DNA of 64,000 bases from Marinobacter sp. SS13-12 (GTDB lineage: Bacteria; Pseudomonadota; Gammaproteobacteria; Pseudomonadales; Oleiphilaceae): assembly GCF_030227115.1 (NCBI RefSeq), contig NZ_JASSUA010000002.1, positions 124,001 to 188,000 of the forward strand. The letters are read 5' to 3'. Within the stretch, counting starts at the first letter, position 1; every line of letters starts with the position of its first letter. Below the pieces are notes generated by a model, which did not search any database, was not told the origin of the DNA, and worked only from the letters and a program-made list of their open reading frames with translations. A program made the translations under genes and the position numbers. Of the stretch, positions 35,850 through 45,777 are shown piece by piece.

Positions 35850-37664
35850 ATGTCCTACCGGATCGGTGCTGTCCTCATATTCTGCCTGACTCTTCTGGTC
35901 TCCTGGGCGGTGGGTGGCTGGGTCGGTTACAGACAGGTGGAGCAGGAAAGCCTGGAAGAATCCTTTCGCTACCGTCAGCTCGTGGCCAACGAACTCAATC
36001 GCTATCTGCCAATACCCGAGTTGATGGCTGAGCATCCGTTACTGGCGGAGGCACTTAGTTCGCCAGACGCGGCCCGGATCATCCTGCAGGCCAATGTAGA
36101 AATGCAGCGGATGGCGACCATTGTCGGCAGTTCCGATGTGTATCTGCTGGATACAACCGGGCTGACCATCGCGGCCAGTAACTACCTGCAGAACGACAGT
36201 TTTGTAGGCCAAAGCTACCACTTCCGGCCCTATTTCAGTGATGCCATGGAGACCGGTGAGTCGGCCATCTATTTCGCGCTGGGCTCGATGTCCGGTGTTC
36301 GCGGCCTGTATTTCTCCCATCCCGTTCGTAACGAACGTGGCAACATTCTGGGGGTTATTGCAGTCAAGGTGCTGGTGCAGGAGCTTGAGTCCCAGTGGCA
36401 TCGGCCTGCCACGTTACGGGAAGCCGAGATGGTGGTGCTGGATCCGGCCGGTATCAGCTTTCTGGCCAGCAAGTCCAAGTGGTTGTACCGGGATTTCAAT
36501 GGCCCGGAATCGGCTGCGCCCGGCAAGGCCTCCCGCCGGCGATACCCGGACCGGGAGCTGCGCCCCATCAATTTTGAAGTGCTGGAGAAGCCCCCCGGAT
36601 TGTCCGGGCAGTCTGGCAAAATCCGGATGATGGAAGAGGGTGTGGCCCGGGAATACCTGAGTATCAGAACCCCGTTGCCGAGGCTGGACTGGACCCTGCA
36701 GGTGATGGTGAGCACCCGGCCGGTGCTCTGGACCCGTCTCGGGTTTGTAGTGGCCGGAATGGTCGTGTTCTTCGGTGGTCTGCTTACCTGGCTGTACCTG
36801 CGCGAGCGATATCGCCGTGAAGCGGAACTTGCGCTTCGTGGGGAGCAACTGGAGCGCAGTGTCGCGGAGCGGACAGTGGATCTCGAGCGTTCGAATCAGC
36901 AGTTGCTGGAAGAGGTGCGCGAACGTGAGCGCACCCAGAATGAGCTGCGCGAGACCCAGCAGGAGCTGATTCAGGCGGCCAAGCTGGCCGTGCTGGGGCA
37001 GATGTCGGCTGGCCTGAACCACGAGATGAACCAGCCGCTGACAGCCATTCAGACATATGCCCGCAATAGCCGGCGCTTCCTCGAAAAGGGCGCATCCGAG
37101 ATGGTGGAGGCCAACCTCGTTGAGATCGTCAGTCTGTGCGACAAAATGGCCGAGCTTACCCGTCAGTTCAAGGTCTTCGCCCGCAAATCCGAGGGGCCAC
37201 CCACTGTTGTGGACCTGCGGCAATCGGTAGATGCTTCGCTGAAGATCATCGCGGCCCAGGACAACAGTTCCGGTATTGATATCCGCTGGAACCGCCCGGA
37301 GCATCCGGTAATGTGTCACGGTGACCTGATACGGATCGAGCAGGTGATGGTGAACCTTCTGGCCAATGCGGTTCAGGCTGTAGATGGAACTGAACAGCAG
37401 AAGATTACGATTGATATTGATGGGGACAATGAGAACTGGCGGTGTACCGTGCGAGACAGTGGTTCCGGTTTGCCGGGTAACAGCGAGCAGATTTTTGAGC
37501 CCTTTTTTACCACCAAGTCGGTCAAGCAAGGACTTGGTTTGGGCCTTTCAATATCGCGCCAGATCGTGGACGCCCTGGGCGGAAGCCTGACAGGGCGCAA
37601 CCGGAGTGACGGCCCCGGTGCGGAATTTGTGCTAACTCTGAAGAAGCGGGAGACCACGGAATGA
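35850..37664 (+). CDS. DctB-like sensor histidine kinase
   Basis: The 604-residue kinase has TM1 at about 8-26, a large periplasmic sensor region to about 290 (Cache-type, as in DctB), TM2 at about 297-317 and a coiled coil to about 375. The HisKA domain contains the phospho-His in LNHEMNQPLTAIQTYARN (His near 390), and the ATPase domain has DSGSGLPG and TTKSVKQGLGLGLSIS. The NHEMNQPL form of the H box is typical of DctB-type kinases for C4-dicarboxylates and related acids. It overlaps the regulator gene by four bases and lies just after the TRAP transporter, its probable target. Confidence 0.92.
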   Translation: MSYRIGAVLIFCLTLLVSWAVGGWVGYRQVEQESLEESFRYRQLVANELNRYLPIPELMAEHPLLAEALSSPDAARIILQANVEMQRMATIVGSSDVYLLDTTGLTIAASNYLQNDSFVGQSYHFRPYFSDAMETGESAIYFALGSMSGVRGLYFSHPVRNERGNILGVIAVKVLVQELESQWHRPATLREAEMVVLDPAGISFLASKSKWLYRDFNGPESAAPGKASRRRYPDRELRPINFEVLEKPPGLSGQSGKIRMMEEGVAREYLSIRTPLPRLDWTLQVMVSTRPVLWTRLGFVVAGMVVFFGGLLTWLYLRERYRREAELALRGEQLERSVAERTVDLERSNQQLLEEVRERERTQNELRETQQELIQAAKLAVLGQMSAGLNHEMNQPLTAIQTYARNSRRFLEKGASEMVEANLVEIVSLCDKMAELTRQFKVFARKSEGPPTVVDLRQSVDASLKIIAAQDNSSGIDIRWNRPEHPVMCHGDLIRIEQVMVNLLANAVQAVDGTEQQKITIDIDGDNENWRCTVRDSGSGLPGNSEQIFEPFFTTKSVKQGLGLGLSISRQIVDALGGSLTGRNRSDGPGAEFVLTLKKRETTE

Positions 37665-39013
37665 CAGACGTATCGGTAATCTTTGTGGATGACGACCCGC
37701 ACATACGCCAGGCAATCGCCCAGACCCTTAACCTCGAAGACATGCCGGTTGCCTGTTTTGAGGATGCTCCATCCGGCCTGGAGAAAATAACATCCGAGTA
37801 TGACGGCGTTGTGTTGTGTGACTACAACATGCCGGGTATGGATGGCATCGAGATGCTGGACCGGGTAAGGGCTGTGGATGAGACCATCCCGGTGATCATA
37901 CTCACGGGGCAGGGCGACATAAGCACGGCGGTGACTGCCATGCAGCGTGGCGCCTATGATTTTATAGAGAAGCCGTTTGATGAGGACGAGCTTCTTGAAC
38001 TGCTGCGCCACGCCCTGGAGAAACGTAACCTGGCTCTGGAAAACCGTCGCCTGAAAGCTCAGTTGAAGCAGCTGGCACGGCCTGGCCCCCGTATTCTGGG
38101 GAATTCTCCGAGCATGCAGAAGGTGGTGGCGACCATTGATCCGATTCTGGATATTTCCGCCAATATTCTGCTGCAGGGGGAGACCGGCTCCGGTAAGGAT
38201 GCAATTGCACGGTATATCCATGAGAACAGCCCCCGCAGTAGTCACAACTTCGTGGCCATTAACTGTGGCGCGGTGCCGGAGCACCTGATTGAGAGCGAGC
38301 TCTTTGGCCACGAGGCCGGCGCCTTTACCGGCGCGGACAAACGCCGCATTGGTAAAATCGAGTATGCCCACAAGGGCACCCTGTTCCTGGATGAACTGGA
38401 AAGCATGCCCATGGCGCTTCAGGTGAAGCTGCTGCGGGTACTCGAAGAGCAGCGCGTTGAACGCCTGGGTAGCAATCAGGTGCAGGAAGTGGATGTGCGC
38501 ATCATTGCTGCCACCAAGGCTGACCTGAAAACACTGAGTGACGAATTTGAGTTTCGGGCCGACCTGTACTACCGTCTGAACGTGGTGAAGGTGGATATTC
38601 CGCCGTTGCGTGAGCGCAAGGAAGATATCCCGCTGCTGTTTCACCACTTCGTACTGATCGCAGCGGCCCGGTATGACCGCGAGAGTATTCCACTCGATGC
38701 CAGCCAGGCAGCACGGTTGATGCAGCATTCCTGGCCGGGCAATGTGCGGGAGCTGCGCAATCTGGCAGAACGTTACGTGCTGCTGGGGCCAGCGGCACTG
38801 AAAGAAGACGACCCGTCCGCGACCGCTAATGTGGCGGCGCGCCAGACCCTGTCGGAAATGATGGACGGGTTCGAGCGTTCGGCGATCATAAGCGCGCTGA
38901 ATGCCTGCCAGGGCAGCATCAAGGACACCATGGTCCAACTCGGCATCGCCCGTAAAACGCTGTACGACAAGATGAGAAAGCACGGGCTTGATAAGTCGCA
39001 GTTCAAGGATTGA
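37661..39013 (+). CDS. DctD-like sigma-54-dependent response regulator
   Basis: The 450-residue activator has a receiver domain with phospho-acceptor D54 ([12 protein letters not shown]), a AAA+ domain with Walker A GETGSGKD near residue 173 and the sigma-54 contact loop GAFTGAD near 219-225, and a Fis-type helix-turn-helix at the C-terminus ([17 protein letters not shown]). It needs a sigma-54 promoter and enhancer site, and such a pair is visible upstream of the TAXI gene at 32314-32430. With DctB it most likely switches on TRAP uptake when the substrate is present outside. Confidence 0.94.
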   Translation: MTDVSVIFVDDDPHIRQAIAQTLNLEDMPVACFEDAPSGLEKITSEYDGVVLCDYNMPGMDGIEMLDRVRAVDETIPVIILTGQGDISTAVTAMQRGAYDFIEKPFDEDELLELLRHALEKRNLALENRRLKAQLKQLARPGPRILGNSPSMQKVVATIDPILDISANILLQGETGSGKDAIARYIHENSPRSSHNFVAINCGAVPEHLIESELFGHEAGAFTGADKRRIGKIEYAHKGTLFLDELESMPMALQVKLLRVLEEQRVERLGSNQVQEVDVRIIAATKADLKTLSDEFEFRADLYYRLNVVKVDIPPLRERKEDIPLLFHHFVLIAAARYDRESIPLDASQAARLMQHSWPGNVRELRNLAERYVLLGPAALKEDDPSATANVAARQTLSEMMDGFERSAIISALNACQGSIKDTMVQLGIARKTLYDKMRKHGLDKSQFKD

Positions 39014-39034
39014 ACCGCACCACAGGCCGTTGAT

Positions 39035-39715
39035 CTAGATGTGGTAACGCCTTTCCGGGCGCCCAACGCTGCCGTAAGTCACTTCCGCCGTCAGCTCACT
39101 CATGCCCACCAGGAACTCCAGGTAGCGGCGGGCAGTAGTTCGCGATGCCCCCATGGCATTGCCGACTTCTTCCGCGCTCCATTGGCCGCCCGATGAGACG
39201 ACCTCGCGGATTTTATCCAGCGTAATACTGTCAATGCCCTTGGGCAGTCTTTCCGGCCGCTTCGGCGGGGAGGAGTCGCCACTTCTGGGTAGCAGGACAT
39301 CAACTTCTTTCTGTGCGACCTGCACGAGGCCCGACAGGTGCTGCAGGTGGTCGCGATAGCGGCTGACGGCCTCCTCGAGACGCTCAAAGACCAGGGGTTT
39401 GAGAATATAATCGAAAACGCCACCACGCAGGGCGCTCCTGAGAGAATCTACCTCCTTGGCAGCGGTGATGAGAATGACATCGCTACTGCTATCCTGAGCC
39501 CGGAGCTCCCGGAGCAGTTCCAGCCCGTTGCCATCCGGAAAATAGATATCCAGCAGGATCAGGTCGGGTGCCATGACTTCAGTGAGATCACGGGCGTCTT
39601 CGAGGCTGTGAGCGATGCCACACAGCTCCACGTCGTCAAGCCGCTCCACAAACCGTCGCTGGATTTCGGCAATCCTGCGGTCATCTTCGACGATCAGGAT
39701 TCGGATAGTGGTCAC
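39035..39715 (-). CDS. CitB/DcuR-like response regulator
   Basis: A 226-residue regulator with receiver domain (phospho-acceptor D56 in LILLDIYFPDGNG, conserved Lys in YILKPLVFERLEEA) and a C-terminal helix-turn-helix of the CitB type (WSAEEVGNAMGASRTTARRYLEFL). It overlaps the kinase gene by four bases. Partners of this type control citrate, fumarate or tricarboxylate uptake; here the divergent tctCBA operon is the obvious target. It converges with the DctD-like gene, 21 bases apart. Confidence 0.92.
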   Translation of the reverse strand: MTTIRILIVEDDRRIAEIQRRFVERLDDVELCGIAHSLEDARDLTEVMAPDLILLDIYFPDGNGLELLRELRAQDSSSDVILITAAKEVDSLRSALRGGVFDYILKPLVFERLEEAVSRYRDHLQHLSGLVQVAQKEVDVLLPRSGDSSPPKRPERLPKGIDSITLDKIREVVSSGGQWSAEEVGNAMGASRTTARRYLEFLVGMSELTAEVTYGSVGRPERRYHI

Positions 39716-41331
39716 TGGTGATCCCTCCCTTTACCGTGTTTCGGAAGGTAGAGTGTGAAGCGGGAGCCTTCCCCGGGGAGATCGTCAACCGTGATGGAGC
39801 CTCCCCAGCGATTCAGGAACTGACGCACCAGGTGCAGACCATAGCCGTGTTCCGTGCCCTGCTTTGTGCTCACGCCTTTCTCGAAAATTTTCTGCCGCGC
39901 GTCTTCGGGAATGCCCGGCCCCTGATCCTGAACCTCGAAGATCAGTTCATGGCCGAGGTCTGTCATGGACAGCTGAACAATTCCACCAGCACCGGTCTGC
40001 TGGCGTGTTGCTTCCAGGGCGTTGTCGATCAGGTTGCCCAGCACGCTGACCAATTGGTCACGGGGCAGGTCCGGTGGAATATCCGTCATGCGACTTTCGG
40101 AATCAATATGGAGCCGAAGGCCCATTTCCCGGGCCCGGTTGTATTTGCCCAGAAGGCAGCCGGCGATCACGGGATCGGGGACGGCATCCAGCAGCAAGTG
40201 AATCAGAGCCTGGTGATCGCTGACTTCGCTGCCGATCAGGTTCAACGCCTCCTCGTAGGCTTCGATCTGGATCAGGCCGGCAATGGTGTGGAGTTTGTTG
40301 GAGTATTCGTGGGTCTGGCTTCTCAAGGTATCAGCGTATTGCTGTATGCGGGTAAGTTGCCGGCTCACCTGGTCCACTTCGTCCCGTAGCCTGAAACTCG
40401 CCACCACGCCGATAATTTCTGTGCCCTGGCGGACGGGTAACCGGTTGACGATCATTTGCCGATTTTGCAGCCAGACTTCCCGGTCAAAGTCGGGAACACC
40501 GGATTCCAGTACCGAAAGCAGGTCACTTTCCGGTAGCACTTCGAGAATTGGCCTGCCTGTAAGGGGAGTGTCGGGATCAATGCCAAGAGTTTCCAGGGCA
40601 GTCCTGTTAAATGTGGTAATGACGCCGTCACGGTTGATGGCGATGATGCCTTCCCTGACCGACTGAAGCGTGGCGTCCCGCTCCTGGAACAGGCGTGCGA
40701 TTTCCTCCGGTTCCAGTCCGAATATGGCGCGCTTGAAACGGCCGGCAATGACCATGGCAATGAATATGCTGACCAGGAGGGTGAGACCCACAACGCTGTA
40801 CAGCACGAAACTGTAGCGTCTGATAATCGCATCCACCTGATTGACCCCATAACCCACCGACACAATGCCGATAATATCCCCGGTATCCGGATCAATCACC
40901 GGTGCCTTGCCACGCATGGATTCGCCGAGGCTGCCCTTGGCTCTTGCAACGTAGGCCTCGCCCTCCTTCAGGGCGCGCAGGCCCCAATCGCCGTCATCGT
41001 CTGCCATGGAACGGCCGATGCGGTCCGCGGTGGGATGCGCAAGCCTGATGCCGTAGTGGTCGCCAATAACAATGAAAAGGGCTTCGTTGGTCAGTGTCAT
41101 ACGGGTTGCCAGCCGGTTCAGTTCGTCGATGTCCCGCTGCTGCACGCCTTCAATGACTGAGGGGGCTGCCGCGACGGTTTTCGAGACCATAAGCGCCCGT
41201 TGTCCGATTTCATCAAACAGGGAGTCACTGAGGTAATAGCCGGCGAACACGCCAATCAGGATCGTCTGCACAGCGCTGACGAATCCGAGCGTGAGGATCA
41301 TCCGGGTTTTCAGTCTGGTTTTTCGGAACAC
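39712..41331 (-). CDS. CitA/DcuS-like sensor histidine kinase
   Basis: This is a 539-residue kinase. TM1 is at about 11-31, a periplasmic PDC/Cache domain follows to about 175 (with IGIVSVGYGVNQVDAII near its end), then TM2 at about 178-198, and a cytoplasmic PAS domain at about 215-315. The Spo0B-like phospho-His box is RSQTHEYSNKLHTIAGL (His near 340), and the ATPase domain has DQGPGIPEDARQ. The start is a GTG with no clear ribosome site; another start a few codons on cannot be excluded. This kinase family senses citrate, fumarate or related acids in the periplasm. Confidence 0.9.
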   Translation of the reverse strand: MFRKTRLKTRMILTLGFVSAVQTILIGVFAGYYLSDSLFDEIGQRALMVSKTVAAAPSVIEGVQQRDIDELNRLATRMTLTNEALFIVIGDHYGIRLAHPTADRIGRSMADDDGDWGLRALKEGEAYVARAKGSLGESMRGKAPVIDPDTGDIIGIVSVGYGVNQVDAIIRRYSFVLYSVVGLTLLVSIFIAMVIAGRFKRAIFGLEPEEIARLFQERDATLQSVREGIIAINRDGVITTFNRTALETLGIDPDTPLTGRPILEVLPESDLLSVLESGVPDFDREVWLQNRQMIVNRLPVRQGTEIIGVVASFRLRDEVDQVSRQLTRIQQYADTLRSQTHEYSNKLHTIAGLIQIEAYEEALNLIGSEVSDHQALIHLLLDAVPDPVIAGCLLGKYNRAREMGLRLHIDSESRMTDIPPDLPRDQLVSVLGNLIDNALEATRQQTGAGGIVQLSMTDLGHELIFEVQDQGPGIPEDARQKIFEKGVSTKQGTEHGYGLHLVRQFLNRWGGSITVDDLPGEGSRFTLYLPKHGKGRDHQ

Positions 41332-41410
41332 GTTGTCAGCAATGATTGGTTCGTTGTCGTTATAGGGTCAGGTTAAATCACCGGTTGCTGTATTACCCGT
41401 AAATTTTATG

Positions 41411-41429
41411 AACTAAACGCCCTTTAGTT
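41411..41429. promoter_or_regulatory. Candidate operator upstream of tctC
   Basis: AACTAAA and TTTAGTT form a 7-base inverted repeat with a 5-base spacer in the 222-base divergent gap between the CitA-like kinase and tctC. AT-rich dyads of this kind are bound by CitB/DcuR-type regulators, but the assignment is by context only. Confidence 0.4.
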
Positions 41430-41553
41430 TCTTTAAAGGCATTACGCGCACAAGCTTCTGGCTGCATTGGTCAGCCTCTAACCTCTGCCTTGTACCGCTC
41501 TCCGTTGGCTCTGCCCCGGAAGCGCTCATAACAACAAGACAGAGGTGACAATC

Positions 41554-42531
41554 ATGATGATCAAACGATGTCTGTCGTTCGTCGCGGCAGCGGCTTTCAG
41601 CCTTCATGCCACCGCGTGGCAACCTTCCGGAAAAGTTGAATGTATTGCCCCGTCAGATCCGGGCGGTGGCTGGGATTTCACCTGCCGCAGTGCCGGCAAT
41701 GTGCTCAGGGACCTGGGACTGGTCGATGGCAGTGTGCAGACGGTGAACATGGCAGGGGCCGGGGGTGGCGTTGCGTACGCTCACACCGTCAGCAAACGCG
41801 CTGAAGATGACAAGCTGATCGTAGCGGCATCAACAGCAACCACCACTCGTCTGGCCCAGAAGCAGTTTCCCGGTCTGGACGCGGACATGGTGACCTGGAT
41901 CGGCGCGCTCGGTGCAGATTATGGCGTTATTGCCGTGGGCAAGGACTCTCGGTATGAGAATCTGAATCAGCTGCTGGACGCTATCAAGGAGAACCCCAAG
42001 TCCGTCAAGTTCGCCGGTGGCAGCGCCAGGGGCGGCTGGGACCACCTGAAAGTCCTGATCGCCGCAAAGGCTGCGGGTGCCGATCAGCTGCCCGCCATTC
42101 CCTACCTTTCCTACAACAACGGCGGCGAGGCCATGACCCAGGTAGTTGGCGGTCAGGTCGACGCCTTTACCGGTGACGTCTCCGAAATAACCGGCTTTAT
42201 GTCATCCGGTGATCTTCGTGTGTTGGCGGTGCTGGCGGATGAACGCCTGCCGGGTGATTTTGCCGATATCCCGACAGCGAAAGAGCAGGGCATCGATGCG
42301 GTTGGCCCGAACTGGCGGGGCTTCTACATGCCTAAAGGCGCCTCCAGTGAGTCGAAGACATTCTGGACCAACACGATCAATACCCTCTACGCCAGCGAGC
42401 AGTGGAAAAAGGTCATGAAGGCCAACGGCCTCATCCCGTTCCATCCTCCTGCAGGCGAGTTTGACGGGTTTGTTCGGCAACAGGTGCAGGACATTGAGGA
42501 CCTGTCCCGGGAAATAGGGCTGCTGAAATGA
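41554..42531 (+). CDS. tctC: Tripartite tricarboxylate transporter substrate-binding protein
   Basis: A 325-residue periplasmic protein of the TctC (Bug) family, with a signal peptide ending near HATAWQ (about residue 22). The family's first binding loop appears as CIAPSDPGGGWDFTCR, and the second as FAGGSARGGWDHLK. The start at 41554 has AGAGGTG six bases upstream. It overlaps tctB by four bases. TctC captures citrate or other carboxylates for the TctAB permease. Confidence 0.94.
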   Translation: MMIKRCLSFVAAAAFSLHATAWQPSGKVECIAPSDPGGGWDFTCRSAGNVLRDLGLVDGSVQTVNMAGAGGGVAYAHTVSKRAEDDKLIVAASTATTTRLAQKQFPGLDADMVTWIGALGADYGVIAVGKDSRYENLNQLLDAIKENPKSVKFAGGSARGGWDHLKVLIAAKAAGADQLPAIPYLSYNNGGEAMTQVVGGQVDAFTGDVSEITGFMSSGDLRVLAVLADERLPGDFADIPTAKEQGIDAVGPNWRGFYMPKGASSESKTFWTNTINTLYASEQWKKVMKANGLIPFHPPAGEFDGFVRQQVQDIEDLSREIGLLK

Positions 42532-42974
42532 CTGGCCTTGGTGATCGACTTCTTGGGCTGGGCCTTCTGGTTCTGGCAGTTGCCTATGGCTGGATTGCAC
42601 AGCAGTGGCCCGAGCCCTTTGGCGGCGCGGAAACCGTGGGGCCGGAAACCTTCCCCACCATCCTCGCGGTTGTTCTGGCCGCCGGCAGCATCTACCTGAT
42701 GGTCAAGCCGGACCCGGACGCCCAATGGCCGCTGGGCAGGACAGCACTGGAGCTCGTGGTGTCCCTGGTTGTTCTGGTGGTGTACGCGATGTTGCTTGAA
42801 CCCCTGGGGTTTGTCATTTCGACAACCCTGGCGGTGGGCACCCTTAGCTGGCGCATGGGTGCTCCGCTCAGGCGCGCCTTTGTGACCGGGCTGGCAAGCG
42901 CTGTGGTGGTGTTCGTGCTGTTCAACTACGGCCTGTCCCTGAACCTGCCCGCCGGCCCGCTGGAGGTGAACTGA
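42528..42974 (+). CDS. tctB: Tripartite tricarboxylate transporter small membrane subunit
   Basis: A 148-residue protein with four predicted helices (about 6-24, 42-60, 75-95 and 115-138), the standard TctB plan. TctB sequences vary widely, so the call rests on size, topology and the position between tctC and tctA. It overlaps both neighbours, by four bases and by one base. Confidence 0.9.
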   Translation: MTGLGDRLLGLGLLVLAVAYGWIAQQWPEPFGGAETVGPETFPTILAVVLAAGSIYLMVKPDPDAQWPLGRTALELVVSLVVLVVYAMLLEPLGFVISTTLAVGTLSWRMGAPLRRAFVTGLASAVVVFVLFNYGLSLNLPAGPLEVN

Positions 42975-44500
42975 TGGAAACGCTTGGATTTCTGATGGAG
43001 GGGTTCGCGGTTGCCCTTACACCGTACAACCTGATGTTTGCCCTGTTCGGCGCCTTTGCCGGCACCCTGATCGGCTGCTTGCCGGGTCTCGGCCCCGCCA
43101 ATGGTGTGGCAATTCTTATTCCTCTGGCATTTGCCTTGGGGCTGCCCCCGGAAACAGCCATGATCCTGCTCACCTCGGTGTACGCGGGCGCCATGTACGG
43201 TGGTCGCATTTCTTCCATCCTGCTCAATATCCCCGGTGATGAGCCGGCCATGATGACCTGTCTGGACGGTTACCCCATGGCCAGAAAGGGGCGCGCCGCA
43301 GATGCGCTGGCAATCTCTGCCATTGCGTCCTTCTCCGGCGGTCTCATCGGCACGATCGGCCTGATCATGTTGGCGCCTGTGCTGGCAAGGTTTGCGCTGA
43401 GCTTCGGGCCAGCCGAGTATTTCGCGCTGTTCCTGCTGGCCTTTGCAACTCTTGGTGGTATTACCGGTAAAAATCCGATGAAAACCGTTATTGCCGCCAC
43501 ACTGGGGATCATGATCTCGACCGTAGGTATCGATATTTCCACCGGCACCCAGCGCTATACCTTTGGTGTACTGGAGCTGTATGAAGGCATCGACTTTATC
43601 CTCGCCATCGTTGGCCTGTTCGCCATCTCTGAGCTGCTGTTTTTCGTCGAGTCACGCATGGGTGGCGGGCGCGAAAAGATGAACGTGGGTAAGTTGACGC
43701 TTACTTTCAAGGAGATCATGTCAACCGTTCCCACCCAGTTGCGTGGTGGTGTGCTCGGGTTTATCTCGGGGGTCCTGCCAGGTGCAGGTGCTTCTCTGGG
43801 CAGCTTTATCAGCTACACCCTGGAGAAGCAGGTGCTGGGCAGGAAAGGCAACTTCGGGGAAGGCGACATTCGCGGCGTAGTAGCTCCTGAAGCGGGTAAT
43901 AACGGTGCGTCATCGGGCGCACTGGTTCCCATGTTGACCCTGGGTGTACCGGGAAGTGGTACCACGGCGGTTCTGCTGGCGATGCTGATTTCGCTGAACA
44001 TCACACCCGGCCCGCTGATGTTCACCCAGAACGCGGATATTGTCTGGGGCGTTATCGCAGCCCTTCTTATCGGGAACGTCCTTCTGTTGCTGCTGAACAT
44101 TCCGCTGGTCGGGTTCTTTGTGCGGCTGCTGTCCGTTCCCCCCATGTACCTTTTGCCCATCGTGACCATGGTGGCTTTTGTAGGCATCTATTCGATCAGC
44201 AACAGCGCCTTCGACCTGTATTTCATGGTGGCCTTTGGTGCGGCGGGGTATTTCCTGCGCAAGCTGGAAATACCGGTGGTGCCGATCATCCTCGGCCTGT
44301 TACTGGGGCCGGAAATGGAGAAAAACCTCGGGCATGCCCTGGTGCTGTCTGACGGTGACTGGAGCGTCCTTTGGGCCAGCACCCTGGCCAAGAGTTTCTG
44401 GCTTGTTGCCGGCCTGAGCCTGGTGCTGCCTTACGTGGTTGGCCCCATGCTGCGTCGCCGCATGAACGCAGCCATGAAGGAAAGCCCGGTAAGCGATTGA
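42974..44500 (+). CDS. tctA: Tripartite tricarboxylate transporter large permease
   Basis: A 508-residue permease with about 11-12 helices. The TctA signature GCLPGLGPANGVAILIPLAF is near residue 34, and the repeated half-motif FISGVLPGAGASLGSFISY occurs near 263. The highly conserved PEAGNNGASSGALVPMLTLG segment follows. It is translationally coupled to tctB and followed 76 bases later by a porin gene, which may supply the outer-membrane entry step for the same substrate. Confidence 0.95.
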   Translation: METLGFLMEGFAVALTPYNLMFALFGAFAGTLIGCLPGLGPANGVAILIPLAFALGLPPETAMILLTSVYAGAMYGGRISSILLNIPGDEPAMMTCLDGYPMARKGRAADALAISAIASFSGGLIGTIGLIMLAPVLARFALSFGPAEYFALFLLAFATLGGITGKNPMKTVIAATLGIMISTVGIDISTGTQRYTFGVLELYEGIDFILAIVGLFAISELLFFVESRMGGGREKMNVGKLTLTFKEIMSTVPTQLRGGVLGFISGVLPGAGASLGSFISYTLEKQVLGRKGNFGEGDIRGVVAPEAGNNGASSGALVPMLTLGVPGSGTTAVLLAMLISLNITPGPLMFTQNADIVWGVIAALLIGNVLLLLLNIPLVGFFVRLLSVPPMYLLPIVTMVAFVGIYSISNSAFDLYFMVAFGAAGYFLRKLEIPVVPIILGLLLGPEMEKNLGHALVLSDGDWSVLWASTLAKSFWLVAGLSLVLPYVVGPMLRRRMNAAMKESPVSD

Positions 44501-44576
44501 GCGTGGTCCGGCTCATTTCAACGGATCTTTGTCAGTCCTGAAAAGCAATAAATACAATCAAGAGAGGAATTATCCG

Positions 44577-45686
44577 ATGAGAAAACAAAAACTGATGGTG
44601 TCATGTGTTGCTTTGGTAGTTTGCGGTTTCTCCGCACCCGGAGTGTTTGCCCAGTCCAAAGTGCCGAAGGTTTCCAGTGAGGTGCCAGTGTCGGACGTCG
44701 CCATTGATGTCTACGGCCAGCTGAACTACGGCGTTCTGGTCGGGGACACGGGGGATGGCAGCGAGCACTTCATTGTTGATAACGACAACAGCGGTAGCCG
44801 GATCGGGGCCAGGCTGAAAGGCGATCTCGATGGCACGAATCTGGCAATCGGTGCCCATGTGGAGCTGGAGTACCAGCAGAATGCTTCCAACAAGGTGACC
44901 CTTGAAGAGCGGTCAATCAGTGGCGAATTCAACGAGCGTCAGCTCAACCTGTTTGTTTCAGGTGGATTCGGCAAGTTATCACTTGGTCAGGGCGACGGGG
45001 CGGCAAACGGAAATATCGAACGGGACCTGTCGGGTACCAAGGTTATTTCCTACACCAACCCCAGCCTGGTCGGTGGCAGCCTCGACTTTCTGGATGATGC
45101 CACCAGTACCCGGGTCGCGCTCGGGGCAACAACAAGTGACCAGGACTTCGAGAGCCGTTATAGCCGTGTGAGATACGACCTTCCCGCCATGGGAGCGTTC
45201 AAGCCCGTGATAAGCCAGGGTATTAAAGGCGGTGATGATGTGACGGAAGTTGGCGTCAGGTTCTCTGGTGAGTTTGGCGGCAAGATTGACGGTGCATTGG
45301 GGTATTCCGTCAGGGATATTGGTGGTGTAGCTGGCGATTCTGAAACAATGGGAGGCTCACTGTCATGGTTGCATGGCAGCGGTATCAACCTCACGGGGGC
45401 CTACTCAACCACCAGCGACGATAACCCGGCCAATCCCGATGCCGATTTCTATCTCGCCAAACTGGGCTACAAAATCGGCAGGCACGCCTTCGATATTCAC
45501 TACATGGAAACGGAAGACCGGGCGGAAAAGGGCGATTCGGCGGAAACCCTCGGGGTAGGTTATGTCTTTACCCCGATCAAGTGGTTTGAGACCTATGCCG
45601 GGTACAACAACCATTCCCTGAATCGCTCAGGCGCAGACTTTGACGATGTCAGCACTGTGCTGGTCGGGGGGCGCCTCAAGTTCTGA
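44577..45686 (+). CDS. Outer-membrane porin of the TctCBA operon
   Basis: A 369-residue Gram-negative porin with a signal peptide (cleavage near GVFAQSK, about residue 22). The mature part alternates polar and hydrophobic residues in the beta-barrel manner, begins with VYGQLNYGVLV, has SRIGARLKGDL, and ends in a terminal strand with C-terminal Phe (VLVGGRLKF), the outer-membrane assembly signal. The ATG at 44577 has AGAGAGGAA seven bases upstream. Downstream lies a strong terminator, so it closes the transport operon. Confidence 0.9.
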   Translation: MRKQKLMVSCVALVVCGFSAPGVFAQSKVPKVSSEVPVSDVAIDVYGQLNYGVLVGDTGDGSEHFIVDNDNSGSRIGARLKGDLDGTNLAIGAHVELEYQQNASNKVTLEERSISGEFNERQLNLFVSGGFGKLSLGQGDGAANGNIERDLSGTKVISYTNPSLVGGSLDFLDDATSTRVALGATTSDQDFESRYSRVRYDLPAMGAFKPVISQGIKGGDDVTEVGVRFSGEFGGKIDGALGYSVRDIGGVAGDSETMGGSLSWLHGSGINLTGAYSTTSDDNPANPDADFYLAKLGYKIGRHAFDIHYMETEDRAEKGDSAETLGVGYVFTPIKWFETYAGYNNHSLNRSGADFDDVSTVLVGGRLKF

Positions 45687-45731
45687 GCGGCCCGCATCTG
45701 TTGTTGTGCCCGGGTGAATAACCCCCACTTT

Positions 45732-45761
45732 GCCGCACCGGCTTCCCGGTGCGGCTTTTTT
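45732..45761 (+). terminator. Intrinsic terminator of the tctCBA-porin operon
   Basis: GCCGCACCGG and CCGGTGCGGC form a perfect 10-base stem with loop CTTC, followed by TTTTTT. It lies 46 bases after the porin stop, just ahead of the convergent phoH end. Confidence 0.95.
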
Positions 45762-45777
45762 GCGTTTACCTGAACGA

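Noticed and set aside
37373-38983. 536-codon open frame on the minus strand opposite the dctB/dctD-like genes
   Set aside because: It spans the junction of two well-supported genes on the plus strand and its composition is that of an antisense frame.
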